Below are positions 7,521 to 16,206 of a DNA stretch of 64,000 nt, one piece after another (the stretch's first letter is position 1; every line of letters begins with the position of its first letter). Made by a program: the position numbers and the translations under genes. The stretch lies in assembly GCF_009604455.1 (NCBI RefSeq), contig NZ_WEGL01000002.1, forward strand, positions 434,001 to 498,000, read 5' to 3'. The stretch is from Streptomyces sp. RB17 (GTDB lineage Bacteria; Actinomycetota; Actinomycetes; Streptomycetales; Streptomycetaceae). The notes below the pieces were generated by a model that did not search any database, was not told where the DNA came from, and worked only from the letters and a program-made list of their open reading frames with translations.

Positions 7521-8323
7521 TGGCCAGGTCAGGGCGCACCGTCGAGGAGATCTACCTCGAGCTGCGCGACCGCATCGTCGACGGCACCTACGCACCGGGC
7601 GTCAGGCTGTCGCAGCAGGCCGTGGCCGACGAGCTCAGTGTCAGCCGCACCCCGTTGCGCGAGGCCCTCCATCGCCTGGAGGCCGACGGGCTCGTCGTCG
7701 CAGAGGCCAACCGTGGCATGACGGTCAGCCCCGCCCATCACGAGCAGGCCGAGCAGTCGTACGCGGCGCGGCTGCTGATGGAACCCCCGCTGGTGGCGGC
7801 CCTGGTCAAGGAGATCACGGAGCACGACATCAAGGCCATGGCCGAGGCCTTGGAGGAGATGGAGCGACTGGCCGAGCGCACCCGGGACTTCCAAAAGGCC
7901 CACCTGCAGTTCCATGCCGTCCTGCTGCACCGCTACCCGCCCCTGCTCGCGGAGATCACGAACCAGCAGTACTCGCGGATCTTCCGCCACCAGCGGCTGT
8001 ACATGTCCCGGCCCGCCGTCCCGGGGCACTTCACCCAGGTCGACCGCCAGTTCCTGGAGTCCGTCCGCGCCCAAGAGGGCGAGCGTGCCCGCCAGTTGCT
8101 CGAGCTCCATCTGATCGACGCAGCCCTCGGCATGGCGTTGGACATAGACCCGGACTACCGGTTCGACTCCCTCCTCACGGCCGCCAGGGGCCTCGGCCTG
8201 CGGCTGGAACACGAGCCGGACGGCAGCGTCACCCGACCCGTGCGCCTCGAGTGGGTGCGACCGGGCGCGGTCGCCATGCCCTACGCCCGCACCGCCAACG
8301 TCGAGCACCGTCCCGCCGACTGA
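7520..8323 (+). CDS. GntR-family transcriptional regulator, FCD (FadR) type
   Basis: 267 residues. An N-terminal winged helix (about 8-72; GVRLSQQAVADELSVSRTPLREAL is the recognition region) is followed by an all-helical FCD ligand domain (about 80-220) and a short C-terminal extension. FCD proteins usually bind carboxylic acids and repress local catabolic operons. It lies inside the operon, coupled by TGATG to the small upstream gene, and is the only regulator in this section. The likely effector is an acid intermediate of the pathway such as maleate or the initial substrate. The operon promoter lies upstream of the window, so its operator cannot be seen. Confidence 0.85.
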   Translation: MARSGRTVEEIYLELRDRIVDGTYAPGVRLSQQAVADELSVSRTPLREALHRLEADGLVVAEANRGMTVSPAHHEQAEQSYAARLLMEPPLVAALVKEITEHDIKAMAEALEEMERLAERTRDFQKAHLQFHAVLLHRYPPLLAEITNQQYSRIFRHQRLYMSRPAVPGHFTQVDRQFLESVRAQEGERARQLLELHLIDAALGMALDIDPDYRFDSLLTAARGLGLRLEHEPDGSVTRPVRLEWVRPGAVAMPYARTANVEHRPAD

Positions 8324-8429
8324 CCCCGCACACGCCCGTCACCCCAGGCCGCGACGACCCGCCGGTCGCGCCGCGGCCTGTCCCGGCGTGCCCGCACCAC
8401 TCCTTCTTCCCCCTCGAAAGGGCACCCCC

Positions 8430-9185
8430 ATGAACACCAGCCACCGCATAGGCATGATCGTCCCGAGCTCCAACACGACCATGGAGACGGAGATCCCCGC
8501 CATGCTGCAGGCTCGCGAGAAGATCCGTCCGGAACGCTTCACCTTCCACTCCGCCCGCATGCGCATGCAGCAGGTCACTCCCGATGAGCTGGCCGCGATG
8601 GACGCCGCCTCCGACCGCTGCGCCGTCGAGCTCGCCGACGCCGATGTGGACGTCATGGCGTACGCGTGTCTCGTCGCCATCATGGCGCAGGGCGACGGAT
8701 ACCACCGCCGCAGCGAGGAACGCCTCAGCGCCGCGGCCGCCGCCGCGGTGGGCGACCGCAAGGCGCCTGCGGTGCTCTCGTCGGCGGGCGCGCTCGCCGA
8801 GGCGCTGCATCATGTGGGAGCGAAGCGGATCTCCGTCATCGCGCCCTACATGAAGCCGCTGACCGGCATGGTCTGCGACTACCTCGAGGCCGAGGGCCTG
8901 CAGGTGCACGACGCGCTGAGTCTGGAGGTACCGGACAACCTGGAAGTGGGCCGACTGGACCCGGGCCGGCTTCCCGAGCTGGCCCGGACGGTGGACACCA
9001 AGGGCGTCGACGCCCTGGTCCTCAGCGCCTGCGTGCAGATGCCGTCACTGCCGGCGCTGCAGACCGTCCAGGACGCCTTCGACATCCCCGTGGTGACCGC
9101 GTCCGCCGCCACGGTCTGGCGCACGCTGCGCGCCCTCGACCTCGAGCCGGTGGTCCCCGGTGCCGGTGCGCTGCTGGCGGGCTGA
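8430..9185 (+). CDS. nicE: Maleate cis-trans isomerase (Asp/Glu racemase superfamily)
   Basis: 251 residues. The N-terminus RIGMIVPSSNTTMETEIP is a hallmark of maleate isomerases, and the two catalytic cysteines are present as C80 (AYAC) and C201 (LSACVQMPS). The enzyme turns maleate into fumarate, the last step of the 2,5-dihydroxypyridine route, and delivers it to the TCA cycle. The ATG at 8430 has CGAAAGG upstream; 106 bp separate it from the GntR stop, so it could have its own promoter, though co-transcription is likely. Arylmalonate decarboxylase is a relative, but the paired cysteines and the operon favour maleate isomerase. Confidence 0.85.
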   Translation: MNTSHRIGMIVPSSNTTMETEIPAMLQAREKIRPERFTFHSARMRMQQVTPDELAAMDAASDRCAVELADADVDVMAYACLVAIMAQGDGYHRRSEERLSAAAAAAVGDRKAPAVLSSAGALAEALHHVGAKRISVIAPYMKPLTGMVCDYLEAEGLQVHDALSLEVPDNLEVGRLDPGRLPELARTVDTKGVDALVLSACVQMPSLPALQTVQDAFDIPVVTASAATVWRTLRALDLEPVVPGAGALLAG

Positions 9186-9329
9186 GACTCACCGGAGGCG
9201 TGATCCACGGCTGTGGTCTGGGCGGATGATGTATTGGCGCCCGCACTCCACTTGGCCGTAGCACTGTGCGCGCCTCGCGCCCCGGCGCGGGTACCCCTGT
9301 CAGGGAAGCACTTCTCTGCAGGAGTTGCC

Positions 9330-11747
9330 ATGACGGGACACGGGACCGCGCCTGAAGATCCGCTCACCGAGCCTTTCGGTGCGGCGGACGTCGTCACGGC
9401 CACTACCGATGAGCACGGTACGGTGACCGGGTGGAGTGAGGGCGCACGGCGTCTGCTCGGCTACCGGTCCGAGGATGTCGTGGGGCGGCCGGTTGCAGAG
9501 CTGCTGGCCGGGGACGTCCGGACTGCCGGAGAATCCCTGGTCGGGCGGCTGAGCTGGAGCGGTCAGGTGTCGGTGCGGCACCGAGACGGCCACCGTGTGT
9601 CGGGGGAGCTGCTCGCCCACCGTCGGGTGGGGCGGAACGGGGACGACTGGCTCCTTGTGTGGGGCGCGGCCCGGAGGCCGCGCCCACCGGTGGACGGTAT
9701 TCCGGTGCAGTGGTGCTTCGATCAGTCGCCGTGCATTCTGGCGATCTTCGACATGGACCTGCGATACGTACGGACCAATGCGGACGAGGAGCGCGCGGTC
9801 GGCCTCACCGGCGATCAGCTGCGCGGGATGCGCGTGACGGAGGCGGTACCGCACCCGGAGTGCGAGAAGATCGAACGCGCCATGCGCCGCGTGGTGGAGA
9901 CCGGTGAGCGGCAGTTCCTGGAGATCTACCTGCGCGTGCCGGGCGAGTGCCGTGAACACGCATGGGCGATTCATCTTGCCCCGCTGTACGACCCGGACGG
10001 CCGCCTGTGCGGGGTGTGCTTCGCGGCGCAGGACACCACCGAGCAGTACGAGGCCCGGCAGCGGCTACTGCTCCTCAACGAGGCCGGCAGGCGCATCGGC
10101 ACCAGCCTGGAGATGACCGTCACGGCGCAGCAACTGGCCGACCTGGCCGTTCCGCGGCTCGCGGACTTCGCCGGCGTCGACCTGCTGACCAGCCTCGACG
10201 TCGGTGACGAACTGCCCGCCGGCCCGGTGACCGGCCCGGTCACCATGCGTCGTACCGCCCAGCAGTCCGTCCTTCTGGGCGCGCCCGAGTCCGCGGTCGA
10301 AGTGGGAGCGACGGTCACCTCTCCCGCGTCCTCCACGGCCGCCGAGTGGTTGGCGGCGGACGCGCCGGCCCTGTACCGGATGACCGATCCCGCTCTCGCC
10401 CGATGGGCGGACCAGGAACCGGCCCAGGCCGCCCGGCTCCGCGCTGTGGGGACTCATTCGATGATGGTGGTCCCTCTGCGGGCCCGTGGCGCCGGCCTCG
10501 GTATCGCCGTCTTCGTCCGCCATCGACACCCGGAGCCCTTCGGAGCGGATGACCTGCTGCTGGCGGAGGAGATCACCGCCCGCACGGCCGTCTGCATCGA
10601 CAATGCTCGCCGCTACACCCGCGAGCGTACGACCGCCGTGACCCTCCAGCGCAGCCTGTTGCCCCAGCGGCTGGCGGAGCAGACGGCGCTCGAGGTCGCC
10701 GCCCGTTACCTGCCCGCCAGCGCCGAGGGCGGGGTGGGCGGCGACTGGTTCGACGTCATCCCGCTTTCCGGCGCCCGGATCGCGTTGGTCATCGGCGATG
10801 TCGTCGGCCGCGGCATTCAGGCCGCCGCCACCATGGGCCGGCTGCGCACGGCGGTGCGCACCCTTGCCGACATCGATCTTCCGCCCGACGAACTGCTCAC
10901 CCACCTGGACGACGTCGTCATCCGCCTGAACACCGAAGCCCCTTCCGACTCCGGTCCCCAGCCCACCGGGGACATCGGTGCCACGTGCCTCTACGCGATC
11001 TACGACCCGGTCTCCCGCCGCTGCGCCCTCGCCCGCGCCGGGCATTCCTTGCCTTTGGTGTGCGGTCCGGACGACACCGTGCGCGTACTCGACCTCCCTG
11101 CCGGGCCACCGCTCGGTCTGGGAGGCCTGCCCTTCGAAACAGCCGAGATCGAACTGCCCGAAGGCAGCGTCCTGGCCCTCTACACCGACGGCCTGATCGG
11201 AGGGCGCGACGGCGACGCCGCGCACCGGCTGGACGTGTTGCGCCACGCCCTCGCCCAGCACGCCGGCTCTCTCCAGGCCGCCTGCGACGCCGTTCTCGGC
11301 GCCATGCTTCCCGCACGCTGCGACGACGACATCGCGTTGCTCCTGGCCCGCACCCGAGTGCTGCCGGCCGATCGGGTCGCCACCTGGGACATCCCGCCTG
11401 AGCCCACGGCCGTCGCCCAGGCCCGAGCAGACGCCGTCGGTCAGCTGAGCGCATGGGGACTGACGGAAGCCGCGTTCGTCACCGAGTTGGTGGTCAGCGA
11501 ACTGGTCACCAACGCGATCCGCTACGGCCGGCCGCCCGTCCGCCTGCGGTTGATCCACGACCGCAGCCTCATCTGCGAGGTCTGCGACACCAGCAGCACG
11601 GCGCCGCACCTCAGGCGCGCCCGGATGTTCGACGAGGGCGGACGCGGCCTGCTTCTGGTCGCCCAGCTCACCCAGCGCTGGGGAACCAGGTACACCCGGA
11701 CGGGCAAGACCATCTGGGCGGAACAGGACCTTCCCGGCTTGCCGTGA
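9330..11747 (+). CDS. PAS-PAS-GAF-SpoIIE phosphatase fused to anti-sigma-type ATPase domain
   Basis: 805 residues. Domains in order: PAS (about 25-110), second PAS/PAC (about 130-250), GAF (about 265-430), PP2C-like SpoIIE phosphatase (about 450-660; GGDWFDVIPL and IGDVVGRG carry metal-binding Asp residues), and a C-terminal HATPase domain (about 680-800; ELVVSELVTNAIRYG, then a GRGLLLV lid). These multidomain proteins are typical of Streptomyces and act in partner-switching control of sigma factors, dephosphorylating anti-anti-sigma proteins in response to a sensed signal. No membrane segment is seen. The ATG at 9330 has GCAGGAG upstream. It starts 144 bp after the catabolic operon and probably has a separate role. 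Confidence 0.88.
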   Translation: MTGHGTAPEDPLTEPFGAADVVTATTDEHGTVTGWSEGARRLLGYRSEDVVGRPVAELLAGDVRTAGESLVGRLSWSGQVSVRHRDGHRVSGELLAHRRVGRNGDDWLLVWGAARRPRPPVDGIPVQWCFDQSPCILAIFDMDLRYVRTNADEERAVGLTGDQLRGMRVTEAVPHPECEKIERAMRRVVETGERQFLEIYLRVPGECREHAWAIHLAPLYDPDGRLCGVCFAAQDTTEQYEARQRLLLLNEAGRRIGTSLEMTVTAQQLADLAVPRLADFAGVDLLTSLDVGDELPAGPVTGPVTMRRTAQQSVLLGAPESAVEVGATVTSPASSTAAEWLAADAPALYRMTDPALARWADQEPAQAARLRAVGTHSMMVVPLRARGAGLGIAVFVRHRHPEPFGADDLLLAEEITARTAVCIDNARRYTRERTTAVTLQRSLLPQRLAEQTALEVAARYLPASAEGGVGGDWFDVIPLSGARIALVIGDVVGRGIQAAATMGRLRTAVRTLADIDLPPDELLTHLDDVVIRLNTEAPSDSGPQPTGDIGATCLYAIYDPVSRRCALARAGHSLPLVCGPDDTVRVLDLPAGPPLGLGGLPFETAEIELPEGSVLALYTDGLIGGRDGDAAHRLDVLRHALAQHAGSLQAACDAVLGAMLPARCDDDIALLLARTRVLPADRVATWDIPPEPTAVAQARADAVGQLSAWGLTEAAFVTELVVSELVTNAIRYGRPPVRLRLIHDRSLICEVCDTSSTAPHLRRARMFDEGGRGLLLVAQLTQRWGTRYTRTGKTIWAEQDLPGLP

Positions 11748-12495
11748 GAGCGCCTGAACCACGGGAGCGGCGGCCCGGAGCTCGCCCCTCGTCCCCGCCG
11801 TGCAGACGCGACGGCCCGACGACGCACGTGGTGCGAGGCGTGGACGGTGCGACGAGGAGCGCCGCACTGCGCCCGTCGCCGAACGCGCGGACGGCGTCGG
11901 TGAGGAGGGTGAGCAGTTCTTTCCCTCCTTCCTCCGTCAGGCCGACGACCACGACCCCACGCATGTCCCCACGCCTGTCCGTGCGAGCTCGAAGTCGTGG
12001 AGCAGCTGCGCGACTGTCACCCATCGCTGTCCTGGCCGCCATCGCTGGACCTCGCGCACCAGAGCATCGAGGTCTATGCCCGTCGGCGGACCTCCTGGCC
12101 GGGGCCGGTGCTTCGACGCGCCCTCCAACAAGCCGTAGAGGCGGGAGGCCGCCGGGTGGTTGGCGAGGATCTCACTTGCGCTTGAGCTCTTCGCGGTTCT
12201 TGGAGCAGGGGCGGTCCTGCCCCCCTGTACCCACCACTGGGCAACAACATCTGCCGTACGACGGCGTCCTCCCACAGGACGCGTACCGCCTCGCGCAGCG
12301 CGTCGATTCACGTCGGCGTGACCTTGGGCGGCCACATTCCTGAGCCGACGCAGTGCTTTGGCCGTGTACCGGCGGCCGAACGCGCCGGTGCATACCTCCA
12401 CGACGGCGCTTTGCAGGCAGGGTCGACTCCGCGGGTCGTCGTCGCAGCGTTGCTCGACGGTGGGGACATGGGCTTCCGTGCACGCGATCGGTTCG
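11748..12495. other. 748-bp gene-poor stretch, probably decayed coding sequence
   Basis: No intact gene. A minus-strand frame ending at 11937 has a protein-like C-terminus (a Leu-rich run, RPGQRWVTVAQLLHDFELARTG) but no credible start, and its upstream part (12180-12400) reads as coding-like only in another frame. This looks like a frameshifted or recombined remnant. I do not recognise the family. No terminator or promoter stands out after the phosphatase gene. Confidence 0.4.
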
Positions 12496-12900
12496 TCAGT
12501 CGATGATGGCGGTCATGTCCGCCTCGACCAGGGCGCCGGGCGTGGACAGGCCGACGACGCCGATCAGGGTCATGGCGGTGGTGCTGCCGCCGGCCTCGGA
12601 GGTCGCCTTGGCCAGCCCGACGTAGAGCTTCTCGAGGTGCTCCTGGGTCGGGTCGACGACGTACACCATCACCCGGACCACGTCCTTCGGAGTGGCGCCC
12701 GACGCAGCGATGGCCGCGTAGGCGTTCTTCACCGTGTGGTAGCCCTGCGTCTCGTAGTCCCCTTCGCCGAGCAACTTCTCGTCGACGTCGATGGCGATCT
12801 GCCCCGAGATGTAGACGTGCTTGCTGCCCGTCGCGACGATCACCTGCGCGTGGCCGTGCGGCGGTGCGATCGTGTCCGGGTTGACCTTCTGAATCGTCAT
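12496..12900 (-). CDS. RidA/YjgF-family enamine/imine deaminase
   Basis: 134 residues, the usual RidA length. Typical features include the central VYISGQIAIDVDEKLLGEGDYETQ and the C-terminal LVEADMTAIID. RidA proteins hydrolyse reactive enamine/imine intermediates to ketones plus ammonia; some relatives act in specific catabolic routes. The ATG at 12900 has no ribosome-binding site: it follows a -10-like GAACAT by exactly six bases, with the regulon box at 12956-12967 further upstream, so the mRNA is probably leaderless. Presence in the same regulon as amine oxidases and imine reductases suggests a job in imine hydrolysis. Confidence 0.85.
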   Translation of the reverse strand: MTIQKVNPDTIAPPHGHAQVIVATGSKHVYISGQIAIDVDEKLLGEGDYETQGYHTVKNAYAAIAASGATPKDVVRVMVYVVDPTQEHLEKLYVGLAKATSEAGGSTTAMTLIGVVGLSTPGALVEADMTAIID

Positions 12901-12955
12901 GCCCAGATGTTCGCCAACCACACGGTGCCGCGCCGGTCTCCCGAGGGTCATCACA

Positions 12956-12967
12956 CCCGGTTGGGGG
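12956..12967 (-). promoter_or_regulatory. Regulon box upstream of RidA gene
   Basis: Minus-strand CCCCCAACCGGG preceded by T, centred 52 bp upstream of the hexamer GAACAT (12907-12912), which is six bases from the RidA ATG. Member of the 20-site family described in the findings. Confidence 0.75.
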
Positions 12968-13027
12968 ATCAGCTCGGCTCGGGGCCGCCGCCCTCATCGC
13001 TGTCACAGCACTCCTCACAACAGTGAG

Positions 13028-13267
13028 TTCGGCGGTGCCGGCGGATCGCTCGCCGCCGCGACGTGGGTCTTCACCGCGCTCACCTTTGGCGGCTGCTCCG
13101 GGTTCGTGTCGATCCCGCGGCTGAACGACATGTCCAGCGATCGCTCGATCTCGCTGCTGTCGGGAGGCCTCCTCACCGTCGGGGCGCTGGTCGCGGCGGT
13201 GGCCGAGGCCCACACGGTGCTGGTGGTCTGCTCGGTGCTGCTCGGATACGGTGGCGCCGCCCAACTG
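13028..13267 (+). pseudogene. Fragment of an MFS transporter
   Basis: An 80-codon open stretch (LAAATWVFTALTFGG, FVSIPRLNDMSSDRSISLL, LLGYGGAAQLVQ) parallels residues about 57-136 of the MFS protein encoded at 59586-61031 (GVAASAWIFTAMTLGG, FVLLPRLTDVLDDRTTSLL, LLGFGGAAQLLP). It has no start, and the homology ends abruptly at about 13267. It is a remnant, covering roughly the second and third transmembrane helices. The sequence just after it reads better on the other strand, so a recombination junction probably lies near 13270. Confidence 0.72.
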
Positions 13268-13419
13268 GTGCAAGGCTGCGGAGAAGAGACAGTGGTGGGG
13301 GACGCCGATCCCCTGCCCGGGCAGGAACAGCAGTCCGGCCGCGCAGATCGCCGCGCCGATCACCAGCACCAGTACCCGGGCGGCCCTGCGGGACCAGAGG
13401 ACTTCCTCGCCGCGAACGA

Positions 13420-13462
13420 CGCCGGGAAGGCCCACCGCCGGGGGCGGTGGGCCTTCCCGGCG
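13420..13462 (-). terminator. Hairpin terminator downstream of the first saccharopine-dehydrogenase-like gene
   Basis: Perfect 20-bp inverted repeat (13420-13439 and 13443-13462) with a GGG loop, 41 bp beyond the minus-strand stop at 13503. No T-run, as is usual for actinobacterial terminators. Confidence 0.8.
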
Positions 13463-13502
13463 TGGTGACGTCGTCGCAGGCCCGCGTCACCACGGTCGTC
13501 GA

Positions 13503-14690
13503 TCAGCCCACCGGGCCTTCGTGGATGATCAGGAGATCCTCCACCGACGCGACGGCCGGCTCGACGAACTTCAGGAACACCGAGAAGAATTCGTGGGGGT
13601 CGATGACGCCCTCCGGGGCGTGCACGCCGGGCTCGGTGATGCGGCCCTGGCGCAACAGCTCGAGTCCCACCGCCAGCGCCGCGCCGGTGCCGCCGCCCAT
13701 CTTGCCCGGCGGCATCGACGTCGGCTCGACCGAGATCACGAGCGGCTCCCCGTCGCGCTCGCCGCGGGCCAGGGCCCAGACCTGGGCGAGCGGGTCGCGA
13801 GTCCGCGGCGCGTCGGCCGGGGGCGCGGGCATGTCCTCGAGGCGGCCGGCGCCCTCCGCGAGGGTCACCCGGCCCGCGTCGTAGTCGGTCGCGACCCTGC
13901 GCGCGTGGTCGAAGACCCACGCCGGGCCGGACGTGAGGTTGGTCGAGCTGACGACCGTCGGGAAGTAGCGCGGCAGGGTGATCGCCTCCGGGTGCCCGAC
14001 CGTGTAGGCCTGGACCTGCCCCTTGCCCGGGTAAAAGAGCTCCACGGGAGTGATGGGCTCGATGTCCTTCTCGGCGCCGTCGCGGTAGGCGCGGATCGAG
14101 CCGCTGATCTGGATCAGCCAGTGCTCGACGGCCGCGCCGGCACCACCGGTCGACGGGTACGCCGGCTCGTCCTCCAGCACCGCGCCACGCATCGACCATC
14201 CGGTGAAGATCTCGGTGACCTTGTCGAGCCGCCGGGCGACCAGTGCTGCCGCCAGGTTGGAGATGCCCGGGCTGCCGCCGATGCCCTTCACGACGCGGAG
14301 GCCCTTGTCGCGAGCCTGGGCGTCGAACTCGAACGCCTCGACCGTGGACTCCCAGTCGTCGTCGATGTCCAGGTAGTCGCAGCCGCAGTCGATGGCGGCC
14401 TCCACGATGGGCCTGGCGAACTTCGAGAACGGGCCCATGGTGTTGAGGACCACGTCGCACTCGACGAACGCCTGCCGCAGCGCTGCCGGGTCCGTGGCGT
14501 CGAGGCGCACGGGCACGCACGGACCGCCGACCTCATCGGCGAGCTGCTGGGCGCGTGACACATCGATGTCGGCGATCAGCACCTTCTTGGCCGTGCCGAG
14601 CTTGGCGATCCCTCGGACGGCCCAGCGCCCCATCGCGCCGGCGCCGCCGACGATGATCACAGTGCCCAGGGGCGGCTTGGTGTCAGACAT
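13503..14690 (-). CDS. Saccharopine dehydrogenase-like NAD(P)-binding oxidoreductase (paralog 1)
   Basis: 395 residues. An N-terminal Rossmann fold begins TVIIVGGAGAMGRWAVRG (GxGxxG), with DVVLNTMGPFSKF and CDYLDIDDDWE in the family positions, then GIGGSPGISNL. Members of this family include the lysine-pathway saccharopine dehydrogenases, which oxidise or form secondary amines, and many uncharacterised reductases. It is a clear paralog of the protein at 16673-17875, sharing NCAGPF/NTMGPF, DYLDI-DDWE, GxGASPGxSNL and the C-terminal RPGVHGPEGxIDP pattern. The box at 14797-14808 lies 107 bp upstream. Reaction unknown; a role with imines or secondary amines is inferred from family and neighbours. 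Confidence 0.78.
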   Translation of the reverse strand: MSDTKPPLGTVIIVGGAGAMGRWAVRGIAKLGTAKKVLIADIDVSRAQQLADEVGGPCVPVRLDATDPAALRQAFVECDVVLNTMGPFSKFARPIVEAAIDCGCDYLDIDDDWESTVEAFEFDAQARDKGLRVVKGIGGSPGISNLAAALVARRLDKVTEIFTGWSMRGAVLEDEPAYPSTGGAGAAVEHWLIQISGSIRAYRDGAEKDIEPITPVELFYPGKGQVQAYTVGHPEAITLPRYFPTVVSSTNLTSGPAWVFDHARRVATDYDAGRVTLAEGAGRLEDMPAPPADAPRTRDPLAQVWALARGERDGEPLVISVEPTSMPPGKMGGGTGAALAVGLELLRQGRITEPGVHAPEGVIDPHEFFSVFLKFVEPAVASVEDLLIIHEGPVG

Positions 14691-14796
14691 GGGTGGTCAG
14701 GCTCCTCTTCGGGTCGACATGTGGTTCACGGCCTCTTCGATGCCTGGCACTTTCCGGCATGCGTCGACGCACGCGGGCCGAACGACTGAAGCGGTG

Positions 14797-14808
14797 CCCG
14801 GCCGGGGG
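14797..14808 (-). promoter_or_regulatory. Regulon box upstream of saccharopine-dehydrogenase-like paralog 1
   Basis: Minus-strand CCCCCGGCCGGG preceded by T, centred 51 bp upstream of a GAAAGT hexamer (14749-14754). It lies just downstream of the flavoprotein stop at 14818. Confidence 0.65.
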
Positions 14809-14817
14809 AGGCCGACG

Positions 14818-16197
14818 TCATCGGCGGAGGCGGCCGATTCGGTCCCCCAGGCGGTCGGCGAGCCAACCCAGGCGCAGCGTAACCGGGTTCACGACGCCCG
14901 GAGCGAACCGTCGCGACTCTCGCCAGACGGCGGCCAGGTCGTCGTGCATGCCCTTCTCGACGAGGTGGTCGGCGAGCAGGGTGCCGAGGTACGGGGCCTG
15001 GGGCAGCCCGTGCCCGTTGCAGGCCATCGAGTAGTGGACGCGGGGTGTCGCCTGTCCTACGACCGCCATGTTGGACGGCGTGAGCCCGATCCAACCGCCC
15101 CAAGCGCGAGCCGGGGCGACGTCGGTCAACGTGGGGAAGCGCTCCCGGAAGCCGCGCATCAGGTCGTCGACCACCGCCTGGTCGGGCATCCGGTCCGCCC
15201 GCGGCCGACGGGCCGTCCGCAGGCGGCGCGTGGTGAAGACGATGGTGCCGCGGTTCGTCGGCCGGAAGCTCTGCATCACGAAATGGTTCGTCGTCATGGG
15301 GGTGCGACTCGTCCAACCGGCGGCGTCCATCATCTCGGCGGAGACCGGCTCGGTCTCGACCGCCGTCACCCAGACGGGAGTGCTGAGGTTGCGCGGCGCG
15401 ATCGGCAGCTCGTTGGTGAAGGCGTTGGTGGTCAGGATCGCCTGGCGGGCCCGGATCCGTCCTCCGGGGAGCTCGATCCGCACGGAGTCACCGGTGTCGA
15501 CGACGCCGGTGACCGGACTCCGCTCGAACACGCGGATGCCCGATGTACGAACCACCTCGCGAATGCCGAGCGCCAGCTGCCCCGGGTTCAGGACGCCGCC
15601 GACCTTGATGTGGATGCCGCCCGGGAAGGCCGGCGGGATGCCGAGCTGTGCGGCGTCGCCCACGACCGATCGGCGGCCCGGCCTGCTGTGCGCCACCATG
15701 TGCCGGAACGCGGCGGCAGTCGGAGCGGCCGCGATGTTGCCGGTCGGCTGGTAACCGCAGTCGATCTCATGCTTGGTGATGAGATCCTCGGTGAAGTCCA
15801 CCGCATTGCCGGCGAACTTGTAGAGCCCGCGCACCCGGTCGCCGTAGAAGCGGTTGAGGATCCGGGGGTCGTTGCCAAGGGTCGGCGTGATGTACCCGGC
15901 GTTGCGGGCGCTGGCTCCCCAGCCACAGAGCTCGGCCTCGACGAGTACGACGTCCCGGCCGAGCTCCGCGAGGCGTAGCGCGGCCGCCATCCCGCCGAGT
16001 CCACCGCCGATCACAGCGACGTCGCACTCCACGTCGCCGGTCAGGGCCGGTTCGAGCGTCGTCGGCCTGTCGGCCCACCCACTGCCCGAGAGGTAGATGA
16101 GGGAAGATCCGCCTGCTTCGTCCACGTGGCCACCTGTTCCATTCATGCCGCTGAGTTCTGTCGTGCGCGCGAGCACGTTCGCTCGAGCGCTGGTCAC
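14818..16197 (-). CDS. FAD-dependent amine/amino-acid oxidoreductase (DAO family)
   Basis: 459 residues from the GTG at 16197; ATG 16146 or GTG 16122 (with GGAACAGGTGG upstream) are equally possible starts. The FAD-binding motif is DVAVIGGGLGGMAAALRLAELG, followed by GWGASARNAGYI and a C-terminal GGWIGLTPSNMAVVG...HGLPQAPYLG, a layout like gamma-glutamylputrescine oxidase and glycine/D-amino-acid oxidases. These enzymes oxidise C-N bonds to imines. It lies between the two saccharopine-dehydrogenase-like genes. No copy of the regulon box precedes it; a GTGACC/GGTCAC inverted repeat at 16250-16270 may be its operator. Confidence 0.8.
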   Translation of the reverse strand: MTSARANVLARTTELSGMNGTGGHVDEAGGSSLIYLSGSGWADRPTTLEPALTGDVECDVAVIGGGLGGMAAALRLAELGRDVVLVEAELCGWGASARNAGYITPTLGNDPRILNRFYGDRVRGLYKFAGNAVDFTEDLITKHEIDCGYQPTGNIAAAPTAAAFRHMVAHSRPGRRSVVGDAAQLGIPPAFPGGIHIKVGGVLNPGQLALGIREVVRTSGIRVFERSPVTGVVDTGDSVRIELPGGRIRARQAILTTNAFTNELPIAPRNLSTPVWVTAVETEPVSAEMMDAAGWTSRTPMTTNHFVMQSFRPTNRGTIVFTTRRLRTARRPRADRMPDQAVVDDLMRGFRERFPTLTDVAPARAWGGWIGLTPSNMAVVGQATPRVHYSMACNGHGLPQAPYLGTLLADHLVEKGMHDDLAAVWRESRRFAPGVVNPVTLRLGWLADRLGDRIGRLRR

Positions 16198-16206
16198 GGT
16201 GCCGCA

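Noticed and set aside
11937..12401. Minus-strand frame as a possible gene
   Set aside because: Its last third looks protein-like, but there is no ribosome-binding site or credible start, and the frame changes near 12180. Kept only as decayed sequence.
13270..13435. Minus-strand hydrophobic segment (RAARVLVLVIGAAICAAGLLFLP) as a DUF2752-like membrane protein
   Set aside because: The cysteine motif of that family is missing, the frame runs into the terminator at one end and the MFS remnant at the other. Too weak to call.
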